DNA of 64,000 bases from Acytostelium subglobosum LB1. Lineage: Eukaryota > Evosea > Eumycetozoa > Acytosteliales > Acytosteliaceae. Where the stretch lies: positions 248,001 through 312,000 of the forward strand of contig NW_012236511.1 of assembly GCF_000787575.1 (NCBI RefSeq). Reading direction: 5' to 3'. Position 1 is the first letter of the stretch. The number at the start of each line of letters is the position of its first letter. Below, one piece after another: positions 11,555 through 23,269 of the stretch. A program made the translations under genes and the position numbers. The notes under the pieces are model-generated. The model saw only the letters and a program-made list of their open reading frames with translations. It ran no database searches and had not been told where the DNA came from.

Positions 11555-13718
11555 ATGACATATTACAAGGATAATGTACATCCCGACTTGAAGGCTGAGA
11601 GGGCCAAGACCAGCTTCAACATCGAGACCCTCTACAAGTTCATCCACAACAATGATCCAAGTGTTCTAGAGCTAAAGGTATGTCATCGAAGTCACGTGTC
11701 AAGGGCATGGATCTTGGTCCAACCCCTCACTCACTCAATATCATCCTGGAACCATCCCACTCACATAATCAATCAATCTCGAACCCATCCAGAGAGCGAT
11801 CAGAGCAGAGTTTGAGAAGGACCAGGTGTTGTCTGGCAATCCAGAGTTCATCAACTTCTTGTCACGTGAGGAGCAGTTCAAACGAACGATGGATATTACA
11901 CATCGTCTCATTGATATGAAGAAGCGACTTAACTTGTTGGATGCGTCAAGCGTGGAGATACTGCGTGAGTGTTACAGCGAGACACCATTATTGCTGCACG
12001 ACGTTGTGTTTGTGCCCTGTCTGCGCTCACTCGCCTCTGACTCCCAGCTCAAGGTGTGGCTGCCACAGGCACTCAACTACAAGATGATCGGATCCTACTC
12101 ACAGACAGAGATGGGCCACGGCAGTAACGTACAGGCGCTCGAGACTACCGCGCACTACCACGCCGACACTGATGAGTTTGAGTTGCACTCGCCCACGCTC
12201 ACCTCCACCAAGTGGTGGGTCGGTGCGCTCGGCAAGATCTGCACGCACACAGTTGTCTTTGCCCAACTGTGGCTCAAGAATGAGAATGGCACGCTCACCA
12301 ACCACGGCCCGCACCCCTTCCTGCTGCAGGTGCGATCGACCAAGGACTACACCCCACTCAAGGGCATCAAGGTTGGCGACATTGGACCAAAGTATGGCTA
12401 CAACTGTGTGGACAATGGATTCATGCGCTTGGACAAGGTACGCATCCCGCGCGCCAACATGCTCAATCGATTCTTCAATGTGACTCGCGAGGGCAAGTAC
12501 GTGCCACCCGCGCATCCCCGCCTGGTCTACGCAGGCATGGTCAGCACTCGTGTCTACATTATTAGCGACTCGTGCGCGGCTGTCGGTCGCGCTGTCACCG
12601 TCGCCGCACGTTACTCTGCCGTGCGCCGACAGTTCTCTGGCGCGCCTAACACGCCCGAGCTTCAGGTGCTCGACTATGGCAACCAGCAGACGAGAATCAT
12701 TCCGGGCATAGCAACGGCCTACGCTCTGGTCTTTGTCGGCCGCCGACTCAAGGAGGTGTTCTCCAACGTGATGTACGCCGCCATGACGCGTAGCGACACC
12801 TCGCAGCTGCCAGAGATGCACGCCCTCACATCTGGTCTCAAGTCGCTGGTCACCTACATCACAGCCAAGCACATTGATGATGCCAGGCTGGCATGTGGCG
12901 GTCACGGCTATTCAATCATGTCTGGTCTACCACGTCTTTTGGTCAACTACAGTCATCTCATCACTGCCGAGGGTGAGAACAACCTCATGCCCCAACAGAC
13001 CACTCGCTACCTGTTGGCACGCTACAAGGATGTGATGATCAATGGCAAGAAACAGCTTGCCGAGTCTGTGCAGTATATTGTTCGCGAGGCTGACGACGCG
13101 TCACCCAAGACACTCACACAACTCTTGGATGGTGGCAAGCGCAAGCTCACCGATCTGGACGTGCTTGAGCACGTTCTTGGACATCGCGCCTACGCCCAAC
13201 TCGCGCGTCTGGCAGGTCTTATCCAGGCTGGCTTGGAGACGCGCCCACTTGGCGAGGTATGGTCCGAGTACAACATCGACGCGGTCAAGGTGAGCGACGC
13301 CCACTGCCAGCTTTACATCGTCCACTGCTTCGCCAGTTGTCTGACCACCGCTCCCCTTGACGCAAGACCCGTTTTGATCCGTCTGTGTCAGCTCTACGCA
13401 CTGGTCAACATCGAGAAGCTTGCAGCTGATGTACTCGTCGATGGCTACTTCACCCCGGAGCAGGTCGAGCTGGTGTCGGCAGAGGTGCGTCGTCTGCTCA
13501 AGGAGCTGCGTCCCGATGTCATTGGACTGGTGGACACATTCAACTATGCCGATCACACATTGGGCAGTGCACTTGGACGGTACGACGGCCAAGTCTACGA
13601 GGCAATCAATCATTTTGTCGCCAACAATCCACTCAACACTGCCGATGTCGGTATGAATGAGTTCATCCTCAATCCAGTACTTCTGGCACAAGGTGCCCCA
13701 CAACAATCCAGACTTTAA
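11555..13718 (+). CDS. acox: Peroxisomal acyl-CoA oxidase
   Basis: Two exons (11555-11677, 11793-13718) give 682 residues, the usual length for acyl-CoA oxidase. The first exon begins MTYYKDNVHPDLKAERAK and covers the N-terminal alpha domain; exon 2 contains the FAD/substrate motif GSYSQTEMGHGSNVQ, TKWWVGALGK, the nucleotide motif VRRQFSG and the conserved ACGGHGYSIMSGLP segment. The enzyme catalyses the first step of peroxisomal beta-oxidation, oxidising acyl-CoA to trans-2-enoyl-CoA with release of hydrogen peroxide. The protein ends in Ser-Arg-Leu, a functional variant of the peroxisomal targeting signal PTS1, which fits. GC content and codon bias of exon 2 are high, suggesting strong expression. 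No defect is seen. Confidence 0.95.
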
Positions 13719-13851
13719 AGTTTGTGATCAATCAATCAATCATGGATTATTTATACTAAAAGATATGATCAATCAATCTCCGACTCCATTTCCATGTTTT
13801 CCAATTCCCTGGCAGTCCAGTCCAGCCCAGTCCATTCCATTCCAGGTGGAC

Positions 13852-14220
13852 CTATCTGATTGACTTGATAGAGGCGACACCACTACCATTTGCTTTGTTG
13901 TTGTTGGTGGCAGTCACAACTGAGAATATTGAGAATGGAATGGGAGCACCAGATGTTGACCGTTTGGATGTTGTTGTTGTTGTGGTCAATGTTGTTGTTG
14001 TGGTCATTGTCGATGGTCTGATCTTCTTTGGTGACAATGAGCCCTTTTGTGGTGTGATGTCCTTCAAAGGTACTCTCTTCTTCATTGATGATGATGATGA
14101 CTTTGAACCAGGATTGAAGGTGGAATGAATTGGTGTGTATAGGCCAGTGGAAGGCTCAATGTTTTCTTTGTTGTCACTGTTGTTGAGAACTAAGTGGGAC
14201 TTGACAAACGTTGCTGACAT
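13852..14220 (-). CDS. Small protein with KEN box and D box (putative APC/C substrate)
   Basis: A single reverse-strand frame of 122 codons starting at ATG 14220. The protein is disordered and basic. Near residue 17 it has DNKENIEP, a textbook KEN degron, and near residue 48 KKRVPLKDITPQ, which fits the destruction box RxxLxxI and resembles the RxxLxDIxN boxes of mitotic cyclins. SPKK a few residues later is a good Cdk phosphorylation site. A Thr run and a Ser/Asn-rich end complete it. I do not recognise a full-length homologue; the motif set suggests a cell-cycle regulator destroyed by the anaphase-promoting complex (securin-, sororin- or inhibitor-like). It is the only open frame here whose reverse-strand composition is not simple repeat, so I think it is real, though further exons could exist upstream. 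Confidence 0.55.
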   Translation of the reverse strand: MSATFVKSHLVLNNSDNKENIEPSTGLYTPIHSTFNPGSKSSSSSMKKRVPLKDITPQKGSLSPKKIRPSTMTTTTTLTTTTTTSKRSTSGAPIPFSIFSVVTATNNNKANGSGVASIKSIR

Positions 14221-17200
14221 TTTGTTGTTGTGTTGTTGTGGTTGTTGTTGTAGTTGGACGGAATATTATTATTATGGTATTGTTGTTGTTGGATTGATGG
14301 TTGGTTGGTGGAAAAAAAAAAAAAAGAAGGTTGTGTAATATTACTCGGGATATAATAAATATATATATTGATATAATAATATAATATAATATAATATATA
14401 TATAATACTTACTACTAAATATAGATTGGCTCCAAATTAATATCCTTCTAATTTAAAATATATCATAATGTGTTGTTATAATATAATAATAATTATGTAT
14501 GAATATGAATATAAATATATATATATATAGATATATAAATAATATGATTGATTCAAGTCCTAATCTGGATATGATTGATGGACTTGATTGAACAAATAAA
14601 AAGCCTGGTTGTTTGACTTTGACTTTTTGTGGGGGTGTGTGATTGGGGTGGATTCGTGTTTTGTGGGATTGATCTGATCAGATGCTGGACTCTGGCACTG
14701 GGCAAAGCGAACTGACTGACTGACTGTACAGGTAGGTTGTTTGATTGTAGGAACTGATCGGCTGACACTGAATTGTCTCAACAAGGAATTAGAGGAAGGT
14801 AGGCGTCTGACCTAACAACCTTTATTCTTGAGAGAAGTGAGTGAGATAGAGAGGACTCACTATGAGGGGGTAGGGCAAAGGTACTATAATGTTAACTTAA
14901 CTAATACTACTGCTACTGCTGATACTACTACGACTACCACTTCTACAACTACTACTACTACTACTGCTATGTAAATATGATTGGAGGATGTACAAAAAAA
15001 ATGGGCGATACACGTGATGCAAGTGTTGTGTCTTTGTCTTTGGCGAACCAGTTTGCAAAACAAGTAAAGTTATGCGTGAATGGTGAAGTTACTTGAATGC
15101 GGGAAATGGATGTTGTTGTGTTGTTGTTGGACAATGTTGTGTAGAAGTAGTAGAGCAACCAAATGACTACTATTTTACAACAACTTACAAACTAACAAAC
15201 AAATGTTTATAAACATATATATATGAACATATACTGACTGACTGACTGACTGGATGGACAACAAACAATTTATACTCGATAGATCTCTTAATGCATTTTT
15301 TGCCCGCGTCGTCGCTGTCGCAGGAGCAATAGTAACAAACTCTGTGAAAGTATGAATGAGGTACACGACAGGTGAGGCTGCCCTCCCGCCCATCAATCAA
15401 CTTTGTTGTGTTTGTGATCTATCCCAATCTATAAAGTAGTAATTCCTATCATCATTCATTCATTCACTTGAGTTATTGTTGTTGTTGTTGTTGTTGTTAT
15501 TGATGATGTTGTTTGTTTGTGTTGGTGTTTGGTGTTGGCATTTGATGCTGTGGCATTGGCCCTGACAGCCTGGATAGATGGTCACAATGAATTTAACCTA
15601 TCATATATATTGAGGGAGTGCACTCACTACTCCCAATCAATCAATCAATCAATCAATCATCACATCATCATAATAATAATCAAAGTTCAAAAAGCAAACA
15701 AACAAACAAACAACAGTCAGTCAACAATAACAACAACATAATTAATAATCGGCGCCTTAGTCGCCGTTGCCCGACGCAGTAGGGTGTCGACATCTTTGTT
15801 GCCTCCTTTGACCAGGCAGCAAGACCATTCAGTCAGGCAGGCAGGTCCTTCATCTGTACCTGCCACAACATAAATGCAACCGGTTATCTGAAATAATGTG
15901 TGGGCATTGGTGGATGGGGGGAATCGTCGACTTCTTTGTTGTGTGTGTGCGCGTCGAGGTGGATGTGTGTGGCTGCCAGTGAGTGAATGAATGAGCCAGA
16001 CAGAGCAGATGCATGCATGAGCTCTAGCACATGATCTTGCTAGCAGACTATTATGTGTAGTGGTGATACAAATACGCTTGTATGTTATACAATAGGGCAA
16101 TATATATTGGATTGAATGGACCATTCATCCATCTGGATTGGATTGAATTGGATTGGATTGGATTGTGAAGTGAAGGGAACTAGTAGAAGTTATCTGGATA
16201 TATAACAAGTGGATAACAAGCAAGACAATGACATATGATAGCGCGATCTTATTATGTTTGGATCTTATCTTACCTGTGAATGAACTTTAATAATGTTACA
16301 AAGTTTGTTGTTGTTGGTACAAGACTTGACTTGACTTGACTTGACTTGACTTGACTTGATTGATTGTAGGTATACGCAACTTGATGTGTACACACTACTA
16401 CAACTGGCTGACTGATTGATTGATCGATTGATTGATTGATGTCTGTCACTGTTGTTGTTGTTGAAGTTGTTGTTGATGGATGCTTCAGTGAATGATTATA
16501 ATCATAGTAATAATGAAGTGAAGTGAAGTGATATGATGTGAGGATAGGCGTTTAATTGAAAGAGAGAAAGAGAGAGAGAGAGACCTGCAACTTGGAGGTC
16601 CTTACAACTAACCTGTTGACCGATTGATATCAACCTCATGCGGTCACATCATCATCTTCCGAGTCCGCACAAAAGTATCTATAAACGAGTGGACTCTCTC
16701 TCTGTCGCATTCATTCATCAGCTGTAGGATCGATCAGATGATTCACATCAGTCAGTCAGTCAGGCACACAAGCACCTGGTGTGGCATCCTGCGTGCAATC
16801 AATACGGTGTCCTTCCCATTATGCCATCAAATAGGCGAGTGGACAGGCCTCGCCGCGTTAAAGGACACCCACACAACGCACGCACACAAGTGCACTTGCG
16901 ACGCATGATCAGCTGATCTGACGAACTGATAGTTTGGAAAATGGTTCACAGAAGATTGGTGACAATGGATGGCGCCCACTCTGTGCACTTCGCCCTCAAC
17001 TTTCTGATCGAACAAGTGATCATCATCATTCATCTAATCACTTTGTTTATGTTTATGTTTATGCCCAAAGTTGGTCCAACACGACAATTGCCAACTACAA
17101 CAAGTATCTCCACCTGGCCCCCAATGAATGAGTAAGGTGGGGGGCGAGGCTGGGAGCGGAGATCCAGTGGAGCATACATCAATCTTTGGGGATGATCCCA

Positions 17201-17297
17201 GTACCAGGATATCTAAAGCCAAAACAAGACAAAAGTGTGATTAGACAGACTTGATGATGATGTACACTAATAATAATACTACGTTTAAGTGTTTATT
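14221..17297. other. Long intergenic region with microsatellites
   Basis: About 3 kb between the KEN-box gene and the cathepsin gene without a supported gene. It contains an AT-rich tract (14336-14550), trinucleotide CTA and GTT runs, seven copies of ACTTG at about 16322-16357, TTGATTGA runs, and a TGATCAGCTGATC palindrome at 16906-16918. A 135-codon reverse frame at 15717-16124 shows no protein-like composition. Non-coding RNA genes may hide here but I see no tRNA or known small RNA signature. Confidence 0.5.
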
Positions 17298-18224
17298 TTA
17301 AACGTTGGCTTGGGCAGCTGATGAATCACGGTCGATACCACACATGTTGACACCACGCTCAATCCAGAAGAAACCATCCATACCCCAGTCGGTTCCCCAG
17401 GAGTTCTGGACAATCCAGTAGTCGAGGTTGGAGGCGTCGTCGTGACCCCATCCAATGATCTTGATGGCGTGACCTCCAAGGTACTTGGCGGTTGGGGACT
17501 GGACGTAGACACCGGAGGTGTAGGTCATGAAGTCGTCGTAGACGTCCATGGATCCCTCGATCGAGCCGTAGGCAACAAGGTTGGCCTGGATGGCAGAGAC
17601 GGAGTTCATGGTCTGGAGGGTGAGGGTCTTGGCCTTGTAGAGGGTGTAGGTGGAGCCGTCAGAACAGGTCTTCTGGCAGGGTGGCTCGGTGCCGTTGGCG
17701 CCAGAGGTGTATGGGAAACAGTCGTAGGTTGGCAGACCCTTGGCCTCCATGTACTCCCAAGCAGCCTGGGGGATACCTCCGTTGCAGCCCTGGTTGAGGA
17801 CGGTGTCACAGGAGACGAGAGCCTGTGGGGAGAGGGTGACGTTGATGGCGCCCTTGGAGGCAATGCAGAAACGGTCGGAAAGGGACTCGGAGGCACCGAA
17901 AGCCCAGCATGAACCACACTGGCCCTGGTTGAGGACGGCGTGGATGCAACCTGGCCAGTTGGTACGGGCGTCAAAGGCGGCTGGGATGTCAGCAACGACG
18001 GCTGGTCCCTCTGGAGTGTTTCTTGGCTTCTTGGTTCCGAGCAAGGAGACGACGTCACCGATGGTGGCGCTCTCGAATCTTGCGTTACGGCCGGCAACCC
18101 ATGAGGCACCCTTGGCGTTGTGGCTCTGGATGAAGCGGTCGTTCAAAATCTTGGCGTTGAAGTCATAAGCGCTGACAGCGGCGATGATTGCGAGGGCAAT
18201 CAAGACAGTGGAGAAGAATCTCAT
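17298..18224 (-). CDS. ctsB: Cathepsin B-like cysteine protease
   Basis: A single exon of 308 residues. The N-terminus MRFFSTVLIALAIIAAVSA is a signal peptide, followed by a short propeptide. The mature papain-fold domain has the catalytic Cys in NQGQCGSCWAFGASES, the motif CNGGIPQAAWEYM, the catalytic His in GGHAIKIIGWG and the Asn in VQNSWGTDWG. The spacing CNGG and the terminal MCGIDRDSSAAQANV identify the cathepsin B branch (family C1A). It should work in lysosomes or be secreted. The segment that forms the occluding loop in animal cathepsin B is largely missing between TSGANGTEPPC and CSDGSTY, so carboxydipeptidase activity is unlikely. Codon usage is strongly biased to GC-ending codons, a sign of high expression. 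Confidence 0.95.
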   Translation of the reverse strand: MRFFSTVLIALAIIAAVSAYDFNAKILNDRFIQSHNAKGASWVAGRNARFESATIGDVVSLLGTKKPRNTPEGPAVVADIPAAFDARTNWPGCIHAVLNQGQCGSCWAFGASESLSDRFCIASKGAINVTLSPQALVSCDTVLNQGCNGGIPQAAWEYMEAKGLPTYDCFPYTSGANGTEPPCQKTCSDGSTYTLYKAKTLTLQTMNSVSAIQANLVAYGSIEGSMDVYDDFMTYTSGVYVQSPTAKYLGGHAIKIIGWGHDDASNLDYWIVQNSWGTDWGMDGFFWIERGVNMCGIDRDSSAAQANV

Positions 18225-18918
18225 TGTGTGTGATTGTATGTATGTATATATTGTTATAATAATAAGTTATAATAAGTTGAATTGAAATGAATGAATGGTC
18301 AGTCTTTGCGTTGGTCCTAGGATTGGCTAGCCAATCCTTGCGCATGCCACTCAATCAGTCAATCACACACACAGTCACTCATGGATTCTTCAATCTATCC
18401 ATCAAATCCAAATAAAGAAATCAAATTAATTCAAAATAATAACAAAAAAGTAAGTGGAAGCTTGTAATGCCGACATACAAAGTCAATCGTGTAGGGATTG
18501 AAATGTCCAAGGAGGTATCCCTCTCACAGAAGTTGACGCGCGATACTTCTTTCGTGGACCTTGCGACCCCCCAACAAGCCACCCAAATCCAAAAAAACCT
18601 ACAATTATCGCATTCTTGTGATTCCAATTCGTCCCGTTGTCGGGTTGGTTGATGGTCCTTCAGAGGGGCGGGCACCTATGCATCCACATCTGCAGCATCA
18701 TCGGGTGTAATTTAAATTGATAGCCATGATCATCATCCGTATCTATCTATCTATCTGTTTCTTCCTTCCTTGCACAGATACAACAATGGACCATCAATCA
18801 CGTGACTCACTCACTCATTCATTCACTCTATTGATCTGATCATTTGCATTTTGGATTGATGGTATTGATTGATGGACCATCCAGATAGTATTGGAAACAG
18901 ATAAATGACATGTATTAC
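18225..18918. other. Intergenic region
   Basis: About 700 bp between the cathepsin start codon and the end of the Msp1 gene. It contains a CTAT microsatellite near 18742 and TCAC/TCAA runs. Short open frames near 18467-18652 lack any protein-like signature. The part next to 18224 should hold the strong cathepsin promoter. Confidence 0.5.
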
Positions 18919-20369
18919 TTATTGACGCGTTAAATTCTTAAGATGTTTGCCAAGTATTGAGTTGATATCAGCCATCGATATCTTAATCTTATCGTCAATG
19001 TGATCACTGTTGAGTATATGGTCGATAGAGCGAGTACTGTTTCCATTGGCATCATCATTAATCCTCCTCTTTAGCGCAACTATACATGTAATGGTTGTTA
19101 GTCAAGGTTGGACGAGTTAACGAAGGAGGAGGTAGTGTGTATGTATGCATACCATTGGAAGCATCCCTTGTGATCTCTCCAAGGTCTGATCCAGACAGTC
19201 CAGCAGTCTTCTGCGCCAGCTGTTTAAAGTCTACATCTTCATCATGGTGATTGCGCAACATCTAGGATCATCGGTCAAGGTTATATATTAGTCTCTGATG
19301 ATTGATTGATTGGATAATCGCGAATGACTGAATGAATGAATGACACATACAATACGCAATATTCTCTCTCTTGCTGCCTCGTTTGGCAGGCCTACTTTGA
19401 TCCTCTTTGGTAGTCTACGGATGAATGCATCATCGATTGAATCATATCTGTTTGTTGCTCCAATAATAACAATCCTAGCGTTTGAAGTCGTCAGACCATC
19501 CCACATCCTAATGATTGAGAATATGAATGAATGAATGAGTCAATGTGATCCAGATCCATGAATGATCGCGTCAATGACAAACATACTGCAATAGAGTTGA
19601 TCTCTTGGTAATGTTGTGATCTGATGTTAAAAGATCACGATTGCCAACCATTGAGTCGATCTCATCAAAGAAGATAATGATTGGTTGTAACTTCTGAGCG
19701 ACTGAGAATATTGCTGCAATGACCTTTGGTGTCTCACCATAGAACTTGCTCTCGATGACTGCTTCACTAATGTTCAAAAAGAAGTACTTGGCCTCCTTTG
19801 CAATGGCCTTGGCCAGCATAGTCTAAGTTCCACATTGATTGATTGAGTGAGTGAGTAATTGAACATCGTCATCGTCATTGTCTTGGGAGAGGGTCATACC
19901 TTGCCTGTACCTGGTGGACCATGTAATAGGATACCACGAGGTAGTTTGAATAGAGTGCTGTTGTTGGTACGCACTGCTTTGTCCAATGGTAGGAATATAG
20001 TATCCTTTATATCTTGAATGATTTCATCTAGACCTCCAATATCATTGAATGATGATGATATAGTATATGGATCGATCAAGTTACACATCACTTCCATCTC
20101 ATGTACATTAAAGTCTATCTTCATTAATTGATCCCTATTCTTTATAAACCGACATACATACAAACATGATGTTGATGTTAGTCATTCATATCACATGTCA
20201 TTCATTCATTACATTGACATACAGGATGATCTTTAATTGCATCGAAATATGATTTCTTCTTCTCTGTAACATCTTTATCCATTATATATCTAAGTAGATG
20301 GTATGTTCCTATGAACAATACTGCCATTGATACAACAGTACCTATTATCTGATGAACATCTGATCCCAT
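18919..20369 (-). CDS. atad1: Msp1/ATAD1-type AAA ATPase of the mitochondrial outer membrane
   Basis: Six exons on the reverse strand (20369-20223, 20139-19900, 19822-19587, 19507-19351, 19261-19153, 19079-18919) give 349 residues, all joined in phase. Residues 8-28 form a single N-terminal membrane helix ([19 protein letters not shown]), as in Msp1/ATAD1, which sits in the mitochondrial or peroxisomal membrane and pulls out mislocalised tail-anchored proteins. The AAA module follows: [15 protein letters not shown], Walker A GPPGTGKT across intron 2, Walker [12 protein letters not shown], sensor 1 [16 protein letters not shown] and the arginine finger region [12 protein letters not shown]. 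Sensor 2 and the small domain end with [20 protein letters not shown]. Length matches the family. Substrate specificity is inferred from the family. Confidence 0.93.
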
Positions 20370-20805
20370 GTCTTATTATAACTAATACTATTATACTACT
20401 CGAATATATATATATATATATATATATTATATACTAATTATTTGTTGTCAAGTGATAAAGAAAGTGATGAATAACTGAGTCATTGACCCAAACATTGTAA
20501 ACTAAAGGGGGTATCATGAAATTAGTTGTAGGCAAGGGCAAGGGCAAGGGTTAGGGCAAGGGTAAGGGCAAGGGTTAGGGTAGAGTATAATAAGTTAGCC
20601 AAAGTGTTGTTCTTTATATATATATATATATATGTATTTTTATATGTATCTCATTGATTGATGATAGTTTATTAATCAATTGTTTCTCCAAACATTCATT
20701 CTCATTAATTCACCCATTCATTCATTCAACTCAACTAAACAACAAACATAAATGTACATACATACTACAACTACAACTACAACTACTACTATATGATAAT
20801 ATATA
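20370..20805. promoter_or_regulatory. Divergent promoter region with G-rich repeat
   Basis: The 436 bp between the start codons of the Msp1 gene (reverse) and the CCDC130 gene (forward) must hold both promoters. It contains two AT dinucleotide runs (20405-20426 and 20616-20632) and, between them, the G-rich telomere-like array listed separately. I see no gene. Confidence 0.55.
20531..20583 (+). repeat. Telomere-like G-rich hexamer array
   Basis: A run of GGG triplets separated by three bases (GGGCAA, GGGTTA, GGGTAA units), at least eight consecutive units. Such spacing can form a G-quadruplex on the forward strand. Confidence 0.85.
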
Positions 20806-21910
20806 ATGTCTCAAGCAACTAATAAGTATTACCCACCAGATTGGGACCCAAAGAAGGGTTCAGTTAATAAGTTTGTTGGGAAGCATCCATTGGGACAGAG
20901 AGCAAGAAAGATTGATCAAGGTATATTGGTGGTGCGATTCGAGATGCCATTCCCAGGAGGTGCCTGGTGTCTAAAGTGTGACAATCACATCGGACGAGGC
21001 GTACGCTACAACGCCGAGAAGAAGTCCGTTGGCAAATACCTCTCCTCAACCATCCACTCCTTTCGCATGAAGTGTCATCTTTGCGACAATCGCTTTGAGA
21101 TACATACTGATCCAGAGGTAAGTACTACTATGATTGATTGAGTGATGGAAGTGATGTGATATGAGACTGACACCATTCCCATGTCACAACGATTAGCATA
21201 CTGACTTCAAGATTGTCTCTGGACTTAGGAGAAGAGAGGAGGCTGGCGAGGAAGAGGAAGATGATGGAGCGGTCATACGTGTGAGGTCCGCTGAGGAGAA
21301 GGAGTTGCTAAAGACTGATCCAATATTTAGATTGCAAGAGAGGAAGAAGGACGCGGAACAAGGCAAGCAGATGACATCAATGTTGTCCGATTTATACAAG
21401 GTGACAAATAGTAGATCAAAGGATGATTATCAATTGTCATCATTGTTAAGGAAGGGATTTAGAGAGGACAAGAAGAAGGACGCTCTGGAGAAGAAGGAAC
21501 GTGAGGACCGAGGCATCACCATCGATCTCTTGCCAACCTCCCATGAAGATATTGTCGAGGCATCAAAGACTAGCTTCTACGGTGCTACCAAGAGGAAAGC
21601 CGATCAACTCCAATCGATGAAGAATGAGGATGTTAGGACTTCATCAATTTTCAAACAGTCATCTTCATCATCCTTGTCCTCATCTTCGTCATCGTCTTCA
21701 AAGTTATCCACATCATCATCGTCGAAATCAACATCGACATTGACAAACGATAAGAGAAAGGACATATTACTCAAACGATCAAGACTGGATCCATCACTTC
21801 TCAAACATTCTTCATCAGTTGGATCAGGATCACCTTTCTCCACAAGTCTGTTTGGTGGCAGTGGCACCACTACCTCAACAACATCAACAAGTTCATCCAC
21901 ATCAAAGTGA
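20806..21910 (+). CDS. ccdc130: CCDC130/Saf4 family splicing factor (Cwc16)
   Basis: Two exons (20806-21117, 21197-21910) give 341 residues. The N-terminal half is the conserved Yju2/Cwc16 domain: NKYYPPDWDPKKGS, HPLGQRARKIDQGILVVRFE, then a four-cysteine zinc site formed by WCLKCDNHIGRGVRYNAEKK and MKCHLCDNRFEIHTDPE. The KYYPPD start and the CDNHIG spacing match the CCDC130/Saf4 branch rather than CCDC94/Yju2. These proteins bind the catalytic spliceosome and help with suboptimal splice sites. The second half is a charged coiled coil followed by a Ser-rich, Lys-rich low-complexity tail typical of dictyostelid proteins. The exon join falls inside TDPE-HTDFKIVSG, in phase 0. It acts in the nucleus. 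Confidence 0.93.
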
Positions 21911-22728
21911 TCATTGATCAATCAATCAATCAATCAATCTTTTGGATTGATATCAACAAGTTCCAATATTGGTATTGACATCCATTCTCTCTCCATGGAT
22001 GGGCACACAGTGACACATGACCTATCCTTGGACATGAATGACAATGTGATGTGTTGCTTGAGGACTGCAACAACTCACCTCAACGTTGCGTGTTGGTAGT
22101 TACCATTACCATATACCAGACTCGGGTTGGCCAATTGCCAGTCTGTCCTGGACCAAGGACAAACACAAGTCCTTGACTCTCCCAACAGAACAGAAGTTCG
22201 CCAAAAGCAGAAGTTCCATTAAACCCAATTTCATTTTTTTTGTTTCTGAATTGGCTGACAGAAGGCGAGGTCGTAATGAGAGGGGAGTGTCTACAATTGA
22301 ACGAGCGACAACATTCATAGTCCTTTTGTTTCCAGACACAGACAACAGGTAGGTAGAAGAGAATATTATATATATTGTATACCACGACTATCTCGCTCGC
22401 GATCAACGACAAACAACATTCATTGCGATTCAGTGCGTCAAGACAAGAGACCAGAGACCAAGCCGACAACACTATGACTTTGTCATAACAACTTGGAGAC
22501 CTTCATGATTATACAATATAGACATTCGAATAACAGGAAGCGAACATGATGATCACAATACAGAACCTATGAACGAATGAATGAAAAACAGTCGCAATGC
22601 TGTTACTTTGACAAGGATGTTGAAGAGAAGAGAAAAGAGAGAGAAGAGAGATGATCGTGGATACAATATTGATACGAATGAACAAATGAACAACATACTT
22701 ATATACGTATATCATTCAATTAGATATA
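21911..22728. other. Intergenic region upstream of NAC beta
   Basis: About 800 bp. It starts with a TCAATCAA run and holds several short open frames on both strands (for example 22080-22472 reverse) with no recognisable protein features. The AG-rich stretch near 22621-22650 lies shortly before the NAC beta start and may belong to its promoter or leader. Confidence 0.5.
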
Positions 22729-23269
22729 ATGGAGGTTAACATTGAGAAGTTGAACAAATTGGCTGCCCAGGTCAGAACTGGTGGTCCAGGCTCAGTCCGC
22801 AGAAAGAAGAGAGTCGTTCACAACAACACTGGTAACGACAGCAGACAGCTCCAGGCTAAGTTCCAGTCCCTTGGAATCAGACCAACCCCTGGCATCGATG
22901 AGGTCAACCTCTTCAAGGCCGACGGCACCATCATCCACTTTGACAACCCAAGCGTCATGACTGCCCAAAAGACCTTTGTCGTCTCTGGTACCGCTCAGCA
23001 CAAGCGTACGTACACTGGATAGGATATGACACAGGATACAGTGGCAACATCAACTAACACTCACTCACTCAATCAATCGATCAATCAATCATTTGGATTA
23101 ATGATAAACAGAAATCCAGGAGCTCCTCCCAGGTATCCTCCAGCATATGGGTGCTGAGTACCTCTCCAACCTCACCAAGATTGCCGCTCAGATGCAAGGC
23201 AAGGGTGCTGTCCAGCAGGACTCTGATGATGTCCCAGAGCTAGTTGGCAACTTCGACCAGACTGCCTAA
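22729..23269 (+). CDS. nacB: Nascent polypeptide-associated complex subunit beta (BTF3)
   Basis: Two exons (22729-23005, 23112-23269) give 144 residues. The N-terminus has the ribosome-binding basic motif GSVRRKKRVVH, followed by the NAC domain (LQAKFQSLGIRPTPGIDEVN, FKADGTIIHFDNPSVMTAQ) that dimerises with NAC alpha. The C-terminal segment QIQELLPGILQHMGAEYL is also conserved. The complex binds nascent chains at the ribosome exit tunnel and prevents wrong targeting to the ER. The intron has a GTACGT donor and splits a Gln codon. Codon bias is strong, as expected for an abundant protein. Confidence 0.95.

Noticed and set aside
15717-16124. 135-codon reverse frame with Cys and Arg
   Set aside because: Composition is random, it contains repeat-derived stretches, and nothing connects it to exons or a family.
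22080-22472. 130-codon reverse frame between CCDC130 and NAC beta
   Set aside because: Stretches of the frame are antisense to spacer sequence of simple composition, no conserved motif and no clean exon ends.
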